NCBI RefSeq assembly: GCF_009760925.1 | Contig: NZ_VRLV01000016.1 | Span: forward strand, 205,611-269,610 | DNA from: Nonomuraea typhae | GTDB taxonomy: Bacteria > Actinomycetota > Actinomycetes > Streptosporangiales > Streptosporangiaceae | Length of the DNA: 64,000 bases | Direction: 5' to 3' | In this document: in pieces, positions 8,299 to 17,247 of the stretch | Layout of the letters: the number at the start of each line of letters is the position of its first letter | Numbering within the stretch: the first letter of the stretch is position 1 | Notes under the pieces: generated by a model | Told to the model about the DNA's origin: nothing | The model's database searches: none | The model's input: only the letters and a program-made list of their open reading frames with translations | Translations under genes and position numbers: made by a program

Positions 8299-8808
8299 AT
8301 GGACGAGCGGACCCTGACCCTCATCAGGGACGTGCCCGACTACCCCAAGCCGGGCATCCTGTTCAAGGACATCACGCCGTTGCTCGGCGACGCGACGGCG
8401 TTCGCGGTCGTGGTGGACGAACTGGCCGGGCTGGCCGAGGTCGACAAGATCGTCGGGATCGAGGCGCGGGGCTTCATCCTGGCCGCGCCGGTGGCCTACC
8501 GGAGCCGCGCCGGATTCGTGCCGGTCAGAAAGAAGGGCAAACTGCCCGCCGAAACCCTCGAAGAGTCCTACGATCTGGAGTACGGCTCGGCCACCATCGA
8601 GGTGCACCGGGACGCCTTCGCGCCGGGTGACCGGGTGCTGATCGTGGACGACGTGCTGGCCACGGGCGGCACCGCGGCGGCCACGGTGGAGCTGGTACGA
8701 CGTGCGGGCGCCGAGGTCGTGGGCGTCGCCGTACTGATGGAACTCGCCTTTCTCAAGGGGCGTGAGCGGCTGCCGGGAGTGGACGTGCACGCCCTGCTGA
8801 CCGTCTGA
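8299..8808 (+). CDS. apt: Adenine phosphoribosyltransferase
   Basis: Cytoplasmic purine-salvage enzyme converting adenine and PRPP to AMP. The 169-residue protein has the expected length. It contains the KDITPLL segment, the ARGF loop (GIEARGFILAAP near residue 55) and the PRPP-binding loop VLIVDDVLATGGTAAA near residue 113. AAGGAG lies eight bases before the ATG. In many actinobacteria apt sits between secDF and rel, as here. Confidence 0.97.
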   Translation: MDERTLTLIRDVPDYPKPGILFKDITPLLGDATAFAVVVDELAGLAEVDKIVGIEARGFILAAPVAYRSRAGFVPVRKKGKLPAETLEESYDLEYGSATIEVHRDAFAPGDRVLIVDDVLATGGTAAATVELVRRAGAEVVGVAVLMELAFLKGRERLPGVDVHALLTV

Positions 8809-8860
8809 GTTCGCCACCTGGATACACTGGGGGATCTGGACTCACACGTAAGGAGTCTGT

Positions 8861-11128
8861 GTGCCCCGTGATGTGGTCGTGCCCGACGTAACGGAATCTT
8901 CTTCGACGCGTCGGCGGCGCTTTGGGGGTGGGGCCATGAACCCGGTGCTGGAGCCGTTGTTCCGGACGGTCAGGGCTACCCATCCCAAGGCCGACCTGCG
9001 CCTGATCGAGCGTGCCTACGATGTGGCGGCCTACCACCACCGCGACCAGAAGCGGAAGAGCGGCGACCCGTACATCACCCACCCGCTGGCCGTGGCCACG
9101 ATCCTGGCCGAGCTGGGCACCGACGACGAGACGCTGTGCGCCGCGCTGCTGCACGACACGGTCGAGGACACCGCCTACGGGCTGGAGGAGCTGCGCGGCG
9201 ACTTCGGCGACACGATCGGCTCGCTGGTCGACGGCGTCACCAAGCTGGACAAGGTCAAGTTCGGTGACGCCGCGCAGGCCGAGACCGTGCGCAAGATGGT
9301 CGTGGCGATGTCGCGCGACATCCGGGTGCTGGTCATCAAGCTGGCCGACCGGCTGCACAACATGCGCACGATGCGCTATCTGCCCGAGCACAAGCGGCAG
9401 CAGAAGTCCCGCGAGACGCTGGAGATCTTCGCACCGCTGGCGCACCGGCTGGGCATGAACACGATCAAGTGGGAGCTGGAGGACCTCGCCTTCGCGATGC
9501 TCTACCCCAAGCGCTACGACGAGATCGCGCGCATGGTGTCGGAGCGGGCGCCGCGGCGCGACCTGTTCCTGCAGGAGGTCATCGAGAAGGTCTCGGGCGA
9601 CCTGCGCGAGGCGAAGATCCGCGCGGTGGTCAAGGGCCGGCCCAAGCACTACTACTCGGTCTACCAGAAGATGATCGCCAGAGACGTCGCCTTCGACGAC
9701 ATCTACGACCTGGTGGGCATCCGAGTCCTGGTCGACAGCGTGCGCGACTGCTATGCGGCCCTCGGAACGATCCACGCGCGATGGAACCCGGTGCCGGGCC
9801 GGTTCAAGGACTACATCGCGATGCCCAAGTTCAACATGTACCAGTCGCTGCACACCACGGTGATCGGTCCCGAGGGCAAGCCGGTCGAGCTGCAGATCCG
9901 CACCCACGCGATGCACCACCGGGCCGAGTACGGCGTGGCCGCCCACTGGAAGTACAAAGAGGAGGTCGGCGCCGCCACGCCCGCGGGCAAGGTCAAGCCG
10001 GGCAGCGACATGGCCTGGCTGCGCCAGCTTCTCGACTGGCAGAAGGAGACCTCCGACCCGGGTGAGTTCCTGGAGTCGCTGCGCTTCGACCTGTCGGTCT
10101 CCGAGGTCTACGTCTTCACCCCGCGCGGCCAGGTCGTGGCGCTGCCGGAGGGCGGCACCCCGGTCGACTTCGCCTACGCCGTCCACACCGAGGTGGGCCA
10201 CCGCTGCATCGGCGCCCGCGTCAACGGCCGCCTGGTGCCGCTGGAGTCGCGGCTGGGCAACGGCGACACGGTCGAGATCTTCACCTCGAAGTCGCCGGAC
10301 GCCGGCCCGTCACGCGACTGGCTGAAGTTCGTCAAGTCGGGCCGGGCCCGCAACAAGATCCGGCAGTGGTTCTCCAAGGAGCGCCGGGAGACCGCGATCG
10401 AGGCGGGCAAGGAGGCCATCGGGCGGGCCATGCGCAAGCAGGGGCTGCCGCTGCAGCGCCTGATGTCCGGCGAGGCGCTGCTGGCGCTCTCCCGCGATCT
10501 GCGCTATCCGGACGTCTCCGCCCTGTACGCGGCCGTGGGGGAGGGGCACATCGCCGCCCAGGCGGTCGTGCAGAAGCTCGTGGCCTCCATCGGGGGCGTG
10601 GAGAGCGCCGAGGAGGACATCGCCGAGACCTCGCTGCCCACCCGCCTCAAGGGCCGTCCGCGGGGCGGCGGCGGGGCCGGGGTGGTCGTGGCCGGCGACG
10701 CCGACGTGTGGGTGCGGCTGTCGAAGTGCTGCACACCGGTGCCCGGCGACGAGATCGTCGGCTTCGTCACCCGCGGGCACGGCGTCTCGGTGCACCGGGC
10801 CGACTGCAGCAACGTGCAGCAGCTCAAGGAGCAGCCCGACCGGCTGGTGGAGGTCAGCTGGTCGCCCAGCGAGGACTCGGTCTTCCTGGTGGCCATCCAG
10901 GTGGAGGCCCTCGACCGGCCGCGCCTGCTCTCCGACGTCACCCGGACGCTGTCGGACCAGCACGTCAACATCCTGTCGGCGTCCGTCACCACCTCGCGGG
11001 ACCGGGTGGCGATCAGCAAGTTCACCTTCGAGATGGGCGATCCCAAGCACCTGGGGCACGTGCTGAAGGCGGTGCGCAGCATCCAGGGCGTCTTCGACGT
11101 CTACCGGGTCAGCGGCGCGGGCGGCTGA
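8861..11128 (+). CDS. rel: Bifunctional (p)ppGpp synthetase/hydrolase (Rel)
   Basis: Long RelA/SpoT homologue of 755 residues controlling the stringent response. The start is GTG 8861 with AAGGAG five bases upstream; a later in-frame ATG (8938) would remove only a nonconserved leader. Domains in order: HD hydrolase (ALLHDTVED near residue 97), synthetase (RFKDYIAMPK near residue 313, YQSLHTTVIGPEG, ELQIRT), TGS (VYVFTPRGQVVALPEG near residue 415), a Cys-containing region (LSKCCTPVPGDEIVG) and a C-terminal ACT domain. An intact HD motif plus RXKD in the synthetase loop is the pattern of bifunctional rather than synthesis-only enzymes. Confidence 0.97.
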   Translation: MPRDVVVPDVTESSSTRRRRFGGGAMNPVLEPLFRTVRATHPKADLRLIERAYDVAAYHHRDQKRKSGDPYITHPLAVATILAELGTDDETLCAALLHDTVEDTAYGLEELRGDFGDTIGSLVDGVTKLDKVKFGDAAQAETVRKMVVAMSRDIRVLVIKLADRLHNMRTMRYLPEHKRQQKSRETLEIFAPLAHRLGMNTIKWELEDLAFAMLYPKRYDEIARMVSERAPRRDLFLQEVIEKVSGDLREAKIRAVVKGRPKHYYSVYQKMIARDVAFDDIYDLVGIRVLVDSVRDCYAALGTIHARWNPVPGRFKDYIAMPKFNMYQSLHTTVIGPEGKPVELQIRTHAMHHRAEYGVAAHWKYKEEVGAATPAGKVKPGSDMAWLRQLLDWQKETSDPGEFLESLRFDLSVSEVYVFTPRGQVVALPEGGTPVDFAYAVHTEVGHRCIGARVNGRLVPLESRLGNGDTVEIFTSKSPDAGPSRDWLKFVKSGRARNKIRQWFSKERRETAIEAGKEAIGRAMRKQGLPLQRLMSGEALLALSRDLRYPDVSALYAAVGEGHIAAQAVVQKLVASIGGVESAEEDIAETSLPTRLKGRPRGGGGAGVVVAGDADVWVRLSKCCTPVPGDEIVGFVTRGHGVSVHRADCSNVQQLKEQPDRLVEVSWSPSEDSVFLVAIQVEALDRPRLLSDVTRTLSDQHVNILSASVTTSRDRVAISKFTFEMGDPKHLGHVLKAVRSIQGVFDVYRVSGAGG

Positions 11129-11164
11129 GGGCCACCGGGCACCCCCGAACCGGGCGTCGCGAAA

Positions 11165-11194
11165 GGCGCCGGGCCGGGAGTTCCGGCCGGCGCC
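11165..11194. terminator. Bidirectional hairpin between convergent rel and DUF349 genes
   Basis: Arms 11165-11177 and 11183-11194 pair over twelve bases with one bulged G, leaving a 5-base loop. It lies in the 81-base gap between the convergent genes, so it can serve both transcripts. Confidence 0.7.
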
Positions 11195-11209
11195 CTTCTC
11201 GGCACGGCC

Positions 11210-12439
11210 TCAGCTGAATTCGGCGAGCGTGCGCTCGGCCTCCTCCAGCCAGGAACGGCGGGCGGCCAGCCCCTCCTCGGCCTCCTTGATGTCCTTGGCC
11301 CGCCCCGCTGCCTGGGCCTTGGCCAGGCGCTTCTCGAGCTGCTCGATCGAGGTGCGGAGCTGGTCGACGGTGCTCTGGGCGCGGGCGCGGGCCTCGGGGT
11401 TGGAGCGCTTCCACTCCGCGTCCTCGGCCTTGCGGACCGCCTCGTCGATCTTGCGCAGGCCGCCTTCGAGCCGGTCGCGCTGCTCGCGCGGCACCGGTCC
11501 GACGGCCTCCCAGCGCTCCAGCAGCGAGCGCAGCCCGGCGCGGGCGGCACGCACGTCGGTGACCGGCAGGATCTTCTCGGCCTCGATGAGCAGTTCCTCC
11601 TTGGCCTCGGCGTTGGCCGCCAGCGAGGCGTCGCGCTCGGCGAAGACTGCCGAGCGCGCCTGGAAGAACTGGTCCTGCGCGCCCTTGAAGCGGGCCCACA
11701 GCTCGTCCTCGGCCTCGCGGGAGGCCCGGCCGGCCGCCTTCCAGCGCTGCATGAGCTCGCGGTAGATCGAGGCGGTGGGACCCCAGTCGGTGGAGTCGGC
11801 CAGTTCCTCGGCCTCGGCGACGATGGCCTCCTTGGCCGCGCGCACGCCCTCACGCTGCTCGTCGAGCCCGGCGAAGTACGCCTTGCGCCGCTTGGCGAAG
11901 GCGGTGCGGGCGGCCGACAGCCGCTTCCACAGCCCCGCCTCGGTGGCGCGGTCGATGCGGTCGGCCGCCTTCCACTCGTCGACGAGCTGGCGCAGCCGCT
12001 CGCCGCCGGACTTCCAGTGGGTGGTCTCCTCGGCGATGCGCTCGGCCTCGGCGACGATGCGTTCCTTGACCGCCTTGGCCTCGACGCGCGCCTGCTCGCG
12101 GGCGGCCTTCACCTCCTCACGGCGGTGTGCGACCAGCTCCGACAGCCCGTCGAGGCGGGCCGTCAGCGCGGCCAGGTCGCCGATGGCGTGGGCGTCGGCG
12201 ACGGCTTCGCGCAGCTTGACGATGCCGGCCTCGGCCTGGGCGGGCGCCAGATCGGTGCCCTTGACCCGCTGCTCCAGCAGTTGCACCTGCCCGGCCAGCT
12301 CGTCGTACTTGCGATGGAAGTAGGCCAGCGCTTCCTCGGGTTCACCGGCCTGCCAGGAGCCGACGGCCCGCTCTCCCTCAGCCGTACGCACGTAGACGGT
12401 GCCGTCGTCGTCTACCCGGCCCCACGGGTCGGTGCTCAC
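11210..12439 (-). CDS. DUF349 domain-containing coiled-coil protein
   Basis: A 409-residue, almost entirely helical, charged protein. The start is the GTG at 12439 (VSTDPWGRV), preceded by GGGAGGA; an upstream in-frame GTG five codons earlier lacks this site. An N-terminal segment (DDDGTVYVRTAEGERAVGSW) precedes successive DUF349 repeats recognisable by the W-K-A-A-G/D pattern (EWKAADRIDRATEAGLWKR; RWKAAGRASREAEDELW; RWEAVGPVPREQRDRLEG). The C-terminus (residues 340-400) is a coiled coil. No enzymatic motif is present. The cellular function of DUF349 proteins in actinobacteria is not established, so none is assigned. Confidence 0.85.
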   Translation of the reverse strand: MSTDPWGRVDDDGTVYVRTAEGERAVGSWQAGEPEEALAYFHRKYDELAGQVQLLEQRVKGTDLAPAQAEAGIVKLREAVADAHAIGDLAALTARLDGLSELVAHRREEVKAAREQARVEAKAVKERIVAEAERIAEETTHWKSGGERLRQLVDEWKAADRIDRATEAGLWKRLSAARTAFAKRRKAYFAGLDEQREGVRAAKEAIVAEAEELADSTDWGPTASIYRELMQRWKAAGRASREAEDELWARFKGAQDQFFQARSAVFAERDASLAANAEAKEELLIEAEKILPVTDVRAARAGLRSLLERWEAVGPVPREQRDRLEGGLRKIDEAVRKAEDAEWKRSNPEARARAQSTVDQLRTSIEQLEKRLAKAQAAGRAKDIKEAEEGLAARRSWLEEAERTLAEFS

Positions 12440-12499
12440 CGTGTCCTCCCGCACTTTCCATCAGACCCTTCGGGACGTCCCGTCCCTAGTTGTATTACG

Positions 12500-13378
12500 T
12501 CAGCTCTTGCCAGAGATTGTCACGTCTTTGAGTTGGAGGGTTTCCTTGGGTGCTCCCGTTCCGTCCGGGCCCGGAGTGATAACGCCCGCCTTGTTCACCT
12601 TGTCGAGAATGTCGAGCCCCTTGGTGATCGTACCGACTGGCGTGTAATCCGGGGTGAGTCCGATGTCGCCGTACACCAGGAAGAACTGGCTTCCGGTCGA
12701 ACCGGGCGCGCTGGTCTTGGCCATCGCCATCACCCCGCGCTTGTACGCGGCGCCCTGAAGGTTCTCCTCGGCCATCACGTACCCGGGGCCGCCCATGCCG
12801 TCGGTCTGGCCCTTGCCGTCGGCCTTGGCCGTCGGGTCGCCGCACTGCAGCATCGGGAACTTGTCGTTGCCAAGGCGGTGACACTTGCTGCCGTCGTAGT
12901 AGTTCTTCTTCGCCAGGAACTCCAGCGAGTTGACCGTGCACGGCGCCTTGGCGTTGTTGAGCTCCACCTGGATCTCGCCCAGGTTCGTGGTGAAGGTCAG
13001 CGTCTTGGTCGCCGGCTTGTCGCTCGCCTTGGCAGGAGGCATGCCGACATCCTTCACCGTGCCGTTCTTGTCGGCCACATACCCGCACTTGCCGGTCTTC
13101 GGGTCGTACGGCGCGGCCGCCGCGACCTGGCTCGGCGAGGTGCTGGGCATGCCGGTCTCCGGCGCCGACGGCGTGGGCGTGCTCGCCGCGTCCGTGCCGG
13201 AGTTCCCGTTGAACAGCGCCACGGCGGCCACGATGCCGCCGACCACGACGACGACGCCTATGCTGGAGCCGATGATGGCGGTGCGCTTGGCTCGCTGCTC
13301 GCGCTCGATGCGGCGCTGCAACTGCCGCTCGTGGTGTTCGCGCGCCAGCTGCTTCTGCCGGTCCTTCCCCGTGGCCAC
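12500..13378 (-). CDS. Membrane-anchored cyclophilin-type peptidyl-prolyl isomerase (first copy)
   Basis: The start is GTG 13378 (VATGKDRQKQ), seven to eight bases after GGGAGG; earlier in-frame ATGs at 13399 and 13393 lack a usable site. Residues 1-30 are highly charged and helical, then comes one transmembrane helix (IIGSSIGVVVVVGGIVAAVALF), a Ser/Thr/Pro/Ala linker and a cyclophilin domain from about residue 125. Visible cyclophilin elements are LGEIQVELN, NYYDGSKCHRL, GGPGYVMAEE, GSQFFLVYGD and VGTITKGLDILDKV. The active domain should face outside the membrane and catalyse Xaa-Pro isomerisation in exported proteins. A paralogue with the same layout lies at 22501-23400. Confidence 0.9.
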   Translation of the reverse strand: MATGKDRQKQLAREHHERQLQRRIEREQRAKRTAIIGSSIGVVVVVGGIVAAVALFNGNSGTDAASTPTPSAPETGMPSTSPSQVAAAAPYDPKTGKCGYVADKNGTVKDVGMPPAKASDKPATKTLTFTTNLGEIQVELNNAKAPCTVNSLEFLAKKNYYDGSKCHRLGNDKFPMLQCGDPTAKADGKGQTDGMGGPGYVMAEENLQGAAYKRGVMAMAKTSAPGSTGSQFFLVYGDIGLTPDYTPVGTITKGLDILDKVNKAGVITPGPDGTGAPKETLQLKDVTISGKS

Positions 13379-13517
13379 CGCTTTGCCTCCCATAGTCAAT
13401 CAACTGAGGTGGGCGAATCGTATCGGCCAATGGGTAATGGTTCGCAGCCCGGCGACCCGCACCGGTACCCTTCGGTTACATTCCCATTGGCTTTTTCAAC
13501 AAGATCAGCTGAGGCAG

Positions 13518-14198
13518 ATGCTCATCGCAGGGTTCCCCGCAGGGGCGTTCCAGACTAATTGTTACGTCGTCGCGCCCGCAGCAGGCGAGGAGTGCGTGAT
13601 CGTCGACCCTGGTCAGGAGGCCGCCGACGGCGTGGAGGAGCTGCTGCGCGAGCACCGGCTCAAGCCGGCGGCGGTGCTTCTGACCCACGGGCACCTCGAC
13701 CACGTCTGGTCGGTCGCCCCGGTGTGCGGCGCGCGTGACATTCCCGCCTGGATCCACCCGGAGGACCGCCATCTGCTGAGCGATCCGGCCGCCGGCTGGT
13801 CCGGCACCTCGGCCCAGTTGTTCGGCGGCATCACGCTGAGCGAGCCCGACGACGTCAGGGAGCTCGCCGACGGCGCCGTGCTGAAGCTCGCCGGCCTGGA
13901 GCTCGTGGTCGACCACACGCCCGGCCATACCAGGGGGTCGGTGAGCTTCCGGCTGCCCGAGGACGAGATCATGTTCTCCGGTGACCTGTTGTTCGCCGGC
14001 TCCATCGGCCGCTCCGACCTTCCGGGCGGCGACTATCCGACCCTCCTGCGCAGCCTGGCCGCCAAGTGCCTGCCGCTGCCGGATGAGACGATCGTCCTGC
14101 CGGGCCACGGACCACAGACCACGATCGGCCGCGAGCGCGCTACGAACCCTTATCTGAAGGAAGCAGCGCCGCACGCCGGTCCCACACGAGGGATCTAA
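13518..14198 (+). CDS. MBL-fold metallo-hydrolase (glyoxalase II-like)
   Basis: A 226-residue protein starting at ATG 13518 (MLIAGFPAGAF), with GAGG upstream. The metal-binding signature LLTHGHLDHVW gives the H-x-H-x-D-H set near residue 56. A second His is in DHTPGHTRGSVSF, an Asp in FSGDLLFAGSIGRSD, and the terminal His in LPGHGPQTTIG. This matches hydroxyacylglutathione hydrolase-like enzymes, which in actinobacteria act on thioesters of unknown or mycothiol type; the substrate cannot be read. The stop TAA shares its last base with the hisS ATG, giving tight coupling. Confidence 0.9.
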   Translation: MLIAGFPAGAFQTNCYVVAPAAGEECVIVDPGQEAADGVEELLREHRLKPAAVLLTHGHLDHVWSVAPVCGARDIPAWIHPEDRHLLSDPAAGWSGTSAQLFGGITLSEPDDVRELADGAVLKLAGLELVVDHTPGHTRGSVSFRLPEDEIMFSGDLLFAGSIGRSDLPGGDYPTLLRSLAAKCLPLPDETIVLPGHGPQTTIGRERATNPYLKEAAPHAGPTRGI

Positions 14199-15457
14199 TG
14201 AGCTTCCAAGCACCCAAGGGCACCTTTGACTGGCTGCCGCCCAAGTCGGAGCGGATCCTCGCCGTGCGCGAGACCCTGGTCGCGCCGGTACGGCAGGCGG
14301 GCTACGGCTACATCGAGACGCCCACCTTCGAGGACACCGAGTTGTTCGCCAGGGGCGTGGGCGAGTCCACCGACATCGTCTCGAAGGAGATGTACACCTT
14401 CCCCGACAAGGCGGGCAGGTCGCTGACCCTGCGCCCCGAGGGCACCGCCTCGGTCGTGCGCGCCGTCCTGCAGCACGGCCTGCACAACGGCCAGCTGCCG
14501 GTGAAGCTGTGGTACTCCGGCAGCCAGTACCGCTACGAGCGTGCGCAGAAGGGCCGCTACCGCCACTTCTGGCAGGTCGGCGCCGAGGCGCTGGGGGCCG
14601 AGGACCCGGCGCTGGACGCCGAGCTGATCGTGCTGGCCGCGCGCGGCTTCGCCGGGCTCGGCCTGCGGAACGTCACGCTGCTGCTCAACACGCTCGGGGA
14701 CAAGGTGTGCCGCCCGGTCTACCGGGCCGCGCTGCAGGAGTTCCTGCGCGGCCTGGACCTGGACGAGACCACCCGGCAACGCATCGAGATCAACCCGTTG
14801 CGCGTGCTGGACGACAAGCGGCCCGAGGTCCAGGCCCAGCTCGAGGGCGCGCCGCTGGTCGTGGACCACCTGTGCGCGGCGTGCAAGGCCTACCACGAGG
14901 ACGTCAGGGCGCTGCTGAGCGCGACCGGCGTGGCCTTCACCGACGACCCCAGGCTGGTGCGCGGCCTCGACTACTACACGCGCACCACCTTCGAGTTCGT
15001 CCACGGCGGCCTCGGCTCGCAGTCGGCGGTCGGCGGCGGCGGGCGCTACGACGGGCTCAGCGAGATGCTCGGCGGCCCCGCGCTGCCCAGCGTCGGCTGG
15101 GCGCTGGGCGTCGACCGCACGTTCCTGGCCATGGAGGCCGAAGGGCTGCTGGAGGACGCTGCCGCGAGCCGCGTTCAGGTGTACGGTGTCGCGCTGGGTG
15201 ACGACGCCAGGCGCCGGATGTTCCTCCTGGTGGACGAGGTACGCCGGGCGGGCATCAGCGCCGACATGTCCTTCGGCGGCAAGGGGCTCAAGGGCGCGAT
15301 GAAGGGCGCCGACCGTTCCGGCGCCCGCTTCGCGCTGATCCTGGGCGAGCGTGACCTGGCGGCGCAAGCCGTACAACTGAAAGACCTGACCACCGCTGAG
15401 CAGACCGAGGTGCCTCTGGCCCGGGTCGTGGACGTTCTGAAGGGGAAAGTGCAGTGA
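14198..15457 (+). CDS. hisS: Histidyl-tRNA synthetase
   Basis: Class II aminoacyl-tRNA synthetase that charges tRNA-His. The 419-residue protein begins MSFQAPKGTFDWLPP. Motif 1 surrounds YIETPTFEDTELF. Motif 2 appears in LWYSGSQYRYERAQKGRYRHFWQ near residue 110. The HisRS-specific histidine A box is RGLDYYTRTTFEF near residue 258, and motif 3 is GWALGVDRTFLAME. The anticodon-binding domain occupies the last 95 residues. It overlaps aspS by four bases. Confidence 0.97.
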   Translation: MSFQAPKGTFDWLPPKSERILAVRETLVAPVRQAGYGYIETPTFEDTELFARGVGESTDIVSKEMYTFPDKAGRSLTLRPEGTASVVRAVLQHGLHNGQLPVKLWYSGSQYRYERAQKGRYRHFWQVGAEALGAEDPALDAELIVLAARGFAGLGLRNVTLLLNTLGDKVCRPVYRAALQEFLRGLDLDETTRQRIEINPLRVLDDKRPEVQAQLEGAPLVVDHLCAACKAYHEDVRALLSATGVAFTDDPRLVRGLDYYTRTTFEFVHGGLGSQSAVGGGGRYDGLSEMLGGPALPSVGWALGVDRTFLAMEAEGLLEDAAASRVQVYGVALGDDARRRMFLLVDEVRRAGISADMSFGGKGLKGAMKGADRSGARFALILGERDLAAQAVQLKDLTTAEQTEVPLARVVDVLKGKVQ

Positions 15458-17184
15458 TCCGCACGCATAAGGCCGGGGAGCTCCGCAAGGAGCATGCCGG
15501 GCAGCAGGTGACGCTCGCAGGATGGGTGGCCCGCCGCCGAGACCATGGCGGCGTGGTCTTCATCGACCTGCGTGACGCCTCCGGCTCGGCCCAGGTGGTC
15601 TTCCGCGAGGAGGACCACGCCCACGACCTGCGCGCGGAGTACTGCGTGAAGGTGGTCGGCGAGGTGCGCGTGCGGCCCGAGGGCAACGCCAACCCCGATC
15701 TGCCCACCGGCGAGATCGAGGTCGTCGCCGCCGAGGTCGAGGTGCTCAGCGAGGCGGCGCCGCTGCCGTTCCCGATCGAGGGCAGCACCGGGGTGTCGGA
15801 GGAGGCGCGGCTGAAGCACCGCTACCTCGACATCCGCCGCGCTTCGGTGGCGCACGCCATGCGGGTGCGCTCCAAGGCCACCTTCCTGGCCAACCAGGTC
15901 ATGGACGAGCTCGGCTTCGTGTACGTCGAGACGCCCACGCTGACCCGCTCGACGCCCGAGGGCGCCCGTGACTTCCTGGTGCCGGTGCGGCTGCAGCCGG
16001 GCAGCTGGTACGCGCTGCCGCAGTCGCCGCAGCTGTTCAAGCAACTGCTGCAGGTGGCCGGCCTGGAGCGGTACTACCAGCTGGCCAAGTGCTATCGCGA
16101 CGAGGACCTGCGCGCCGACCGGCAGCCGGAGTTCACCCAGATCGACATCGAGATGTCCTTCGTCGACCAGGAGGACGTCATCGCGGTCGGCGAGAGGCTG
16201 ATCGGCCGGGTGTGGAAGGAGATCCTCGGCTACGAGATCCCCGTGCCGCTGCCCCGGATGACCTACGCCGACGCGATGGCCCGCTACGGCTCCGACAAGC
16301 CGGACCTGCGCTTCGGCCAGGAGCTGGTCGAGGTCACCGAGTACTTCAAGGACACCGCCTTCCGCGTCTTCCAGGCCGAGTACGTCGGCGCGGTCGTCAT
16401 GCCGGGCGGCGCCGCGCAGACGCGCAAGGAGCTGGACGGCTGGCAGGACTGGGCCAAGTCCCGCGGCGCCAAGGGCCTGGCCTACGTGCTGGTCCAGGAG
16501 GACGGCACGCTGGGCGGCCCGGTGGCGAAGAACCTCTCGGCGCAGGAGCTCGGCGGGCTCGCCGCCTTCGTCGAGGCGGCGCCCGGTGACGCGATCTTCT
16601 TCGCCGCCGGGGCCAGGAGCGCCTCCCGCGACCTGCTCGGCGCCGCCCGGCTGGAGATCGGCCGCCGCTGCGGCCTCATCGACGAGTCGCTGTGGTCGTT
16701 CCTGTGGGTCGTCGACGCCCCGATGTTCGAGGAGGACGGCGAGGGCGGCTGGACCGCGGTCCACCACCCCTTCACCGGTCCCAAGCCGGAGTACGCCGCC
16801 GACTTCCAGGACCAGCCCGGCGAGGCCCTGGCCTACGCCTACGACATGGTCTGCAACGGCATGGAGATCGGCGGCGGCTCGATCCGTATCCACCGGGCCG
16901 AGATGCAGCAGCGCGTCTTCGACGTGCTCGGCATCTCCAAGGAGGAGGCCGAGAGCAAGTTCGGCTTCCTGCTGGACGCCTTCCAGTACGGCCCGCCCCC
17001 GCACGGCGGCATCGCCTACGGCTGGGACCGCATCTGCATGCTGCTGGCCGGCGGCGAGTCGATCCGCGACGTGATCGCCTTCCCGAAGACGGCCTCCGGC
17101 TTCGACCCGCTGACCAGTGCGCCGACGCCCATCACGGCCGAGCAGCGCAAGGAAGCCGGCGTCGACGCCAAGCCCAAGGAGTGA
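15454..17184 (+). CDS. aspS: Aspartyl-tRNA synthetase, probably non-discriminating type
   Basis: Class II synthetase of 576 residues: OB-fold anticodon domain (GQQVTLAGWVARRRDHGGVVF), catalytic domain with motif 2 (YYQLAKCYRDEDLRADRQPEFTQ, split here by the family's flipping loop), the bacterial GAD insertion (residues about 280-425), and motif 3 near YGWDRICMLLAGG. The anticodon-domain sequence RRRDHGG carries His where the discriminating E. coli enzyme has Leu. In the P. aeruginosa enzyme this His is associated with charging both tRNA-Asp and tRNA-Asn. That suggests an indirect GatCAB route to Asn-tRNA, but is only an inference. GTGA overlap with hisS; hairpin after the stop. Confidence 0.96.
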   Translation: MIRTHKAGELRKEHAGQQVTLAGWVARRRDHGGVVFIDLRDASGSAQVVFREEDHAHDLRAEYCVKVVGEVRVRPEGNANPDLPTGEIEVVAAEVEVLSEAAPLPFPIEGSTGVSEEARLKHRYLDIRRASVAHAMRVRSKATFLANQVMDELGFVYVETPTLTRSTPEGARDFLVPVRLQPGSWYALPQSPQLFKQLLQVAGLERYYQLAKCYRDEDLRADRQPEFTQIDIEMSFVDQEDVIAVGERLIGRVWKEILGYEIPVPLPRMTYADAMARYGSDKPDLRFGQELVEVTEYFKDTAFRVFQAEYVGAVVMPGGAAQTRKELDGWQDWAKSRGAKGLAYVLVQEDGTLGGPVAKNLSAQELGGLAAFVEAAPGDAIFFAAGARSASRDLLGAARLEIGRRCGLIDESLWSFLWVVDAPMFEEDGEGGWTAVHHPFTGPKPEYAADFQDQPGEALAYAYDMVCNGMEIGGGSIRIHRAEMQQRVFDVLGISKEEAESKFGFLLDAFQYGPPPHGGIAYGWDRICMLLAGGESIRDVIAFPKTASGFDPLTSAPTPITAEQRKEAGVDAKPKE

Positions 17185-17188
17185 CCCT

Positions 17189-17227
17189 CCGGATGCCCGC
17201 CCCCCGGTGAGGGAGGCGGGCGTCCGG
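17189..17227 (+). terminator. Hairpin terminator after aspS
   Basis: Arms 17189-17201 and 17215-17227 pair over 13 bases with one G-U wobble around a 13-base loop. It closes the MBL-hisS-aspS run and lies just before the helicase start. Confidence 0.6.
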
Positions 17228-17247
17228 CTTCGTGTGGAAGGCCCCCC

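Noticed and set aside
13426..13491. GCCAATGGG and CCCATTGGC inverted repeat followed by TTTTT between the cyclophilin and the MBL gene
   Set aside because: Arms are separated by 48 bases and the site lies in a divergent promoter region, so a terminator makes little sense. Possibly chance or a weak operator.
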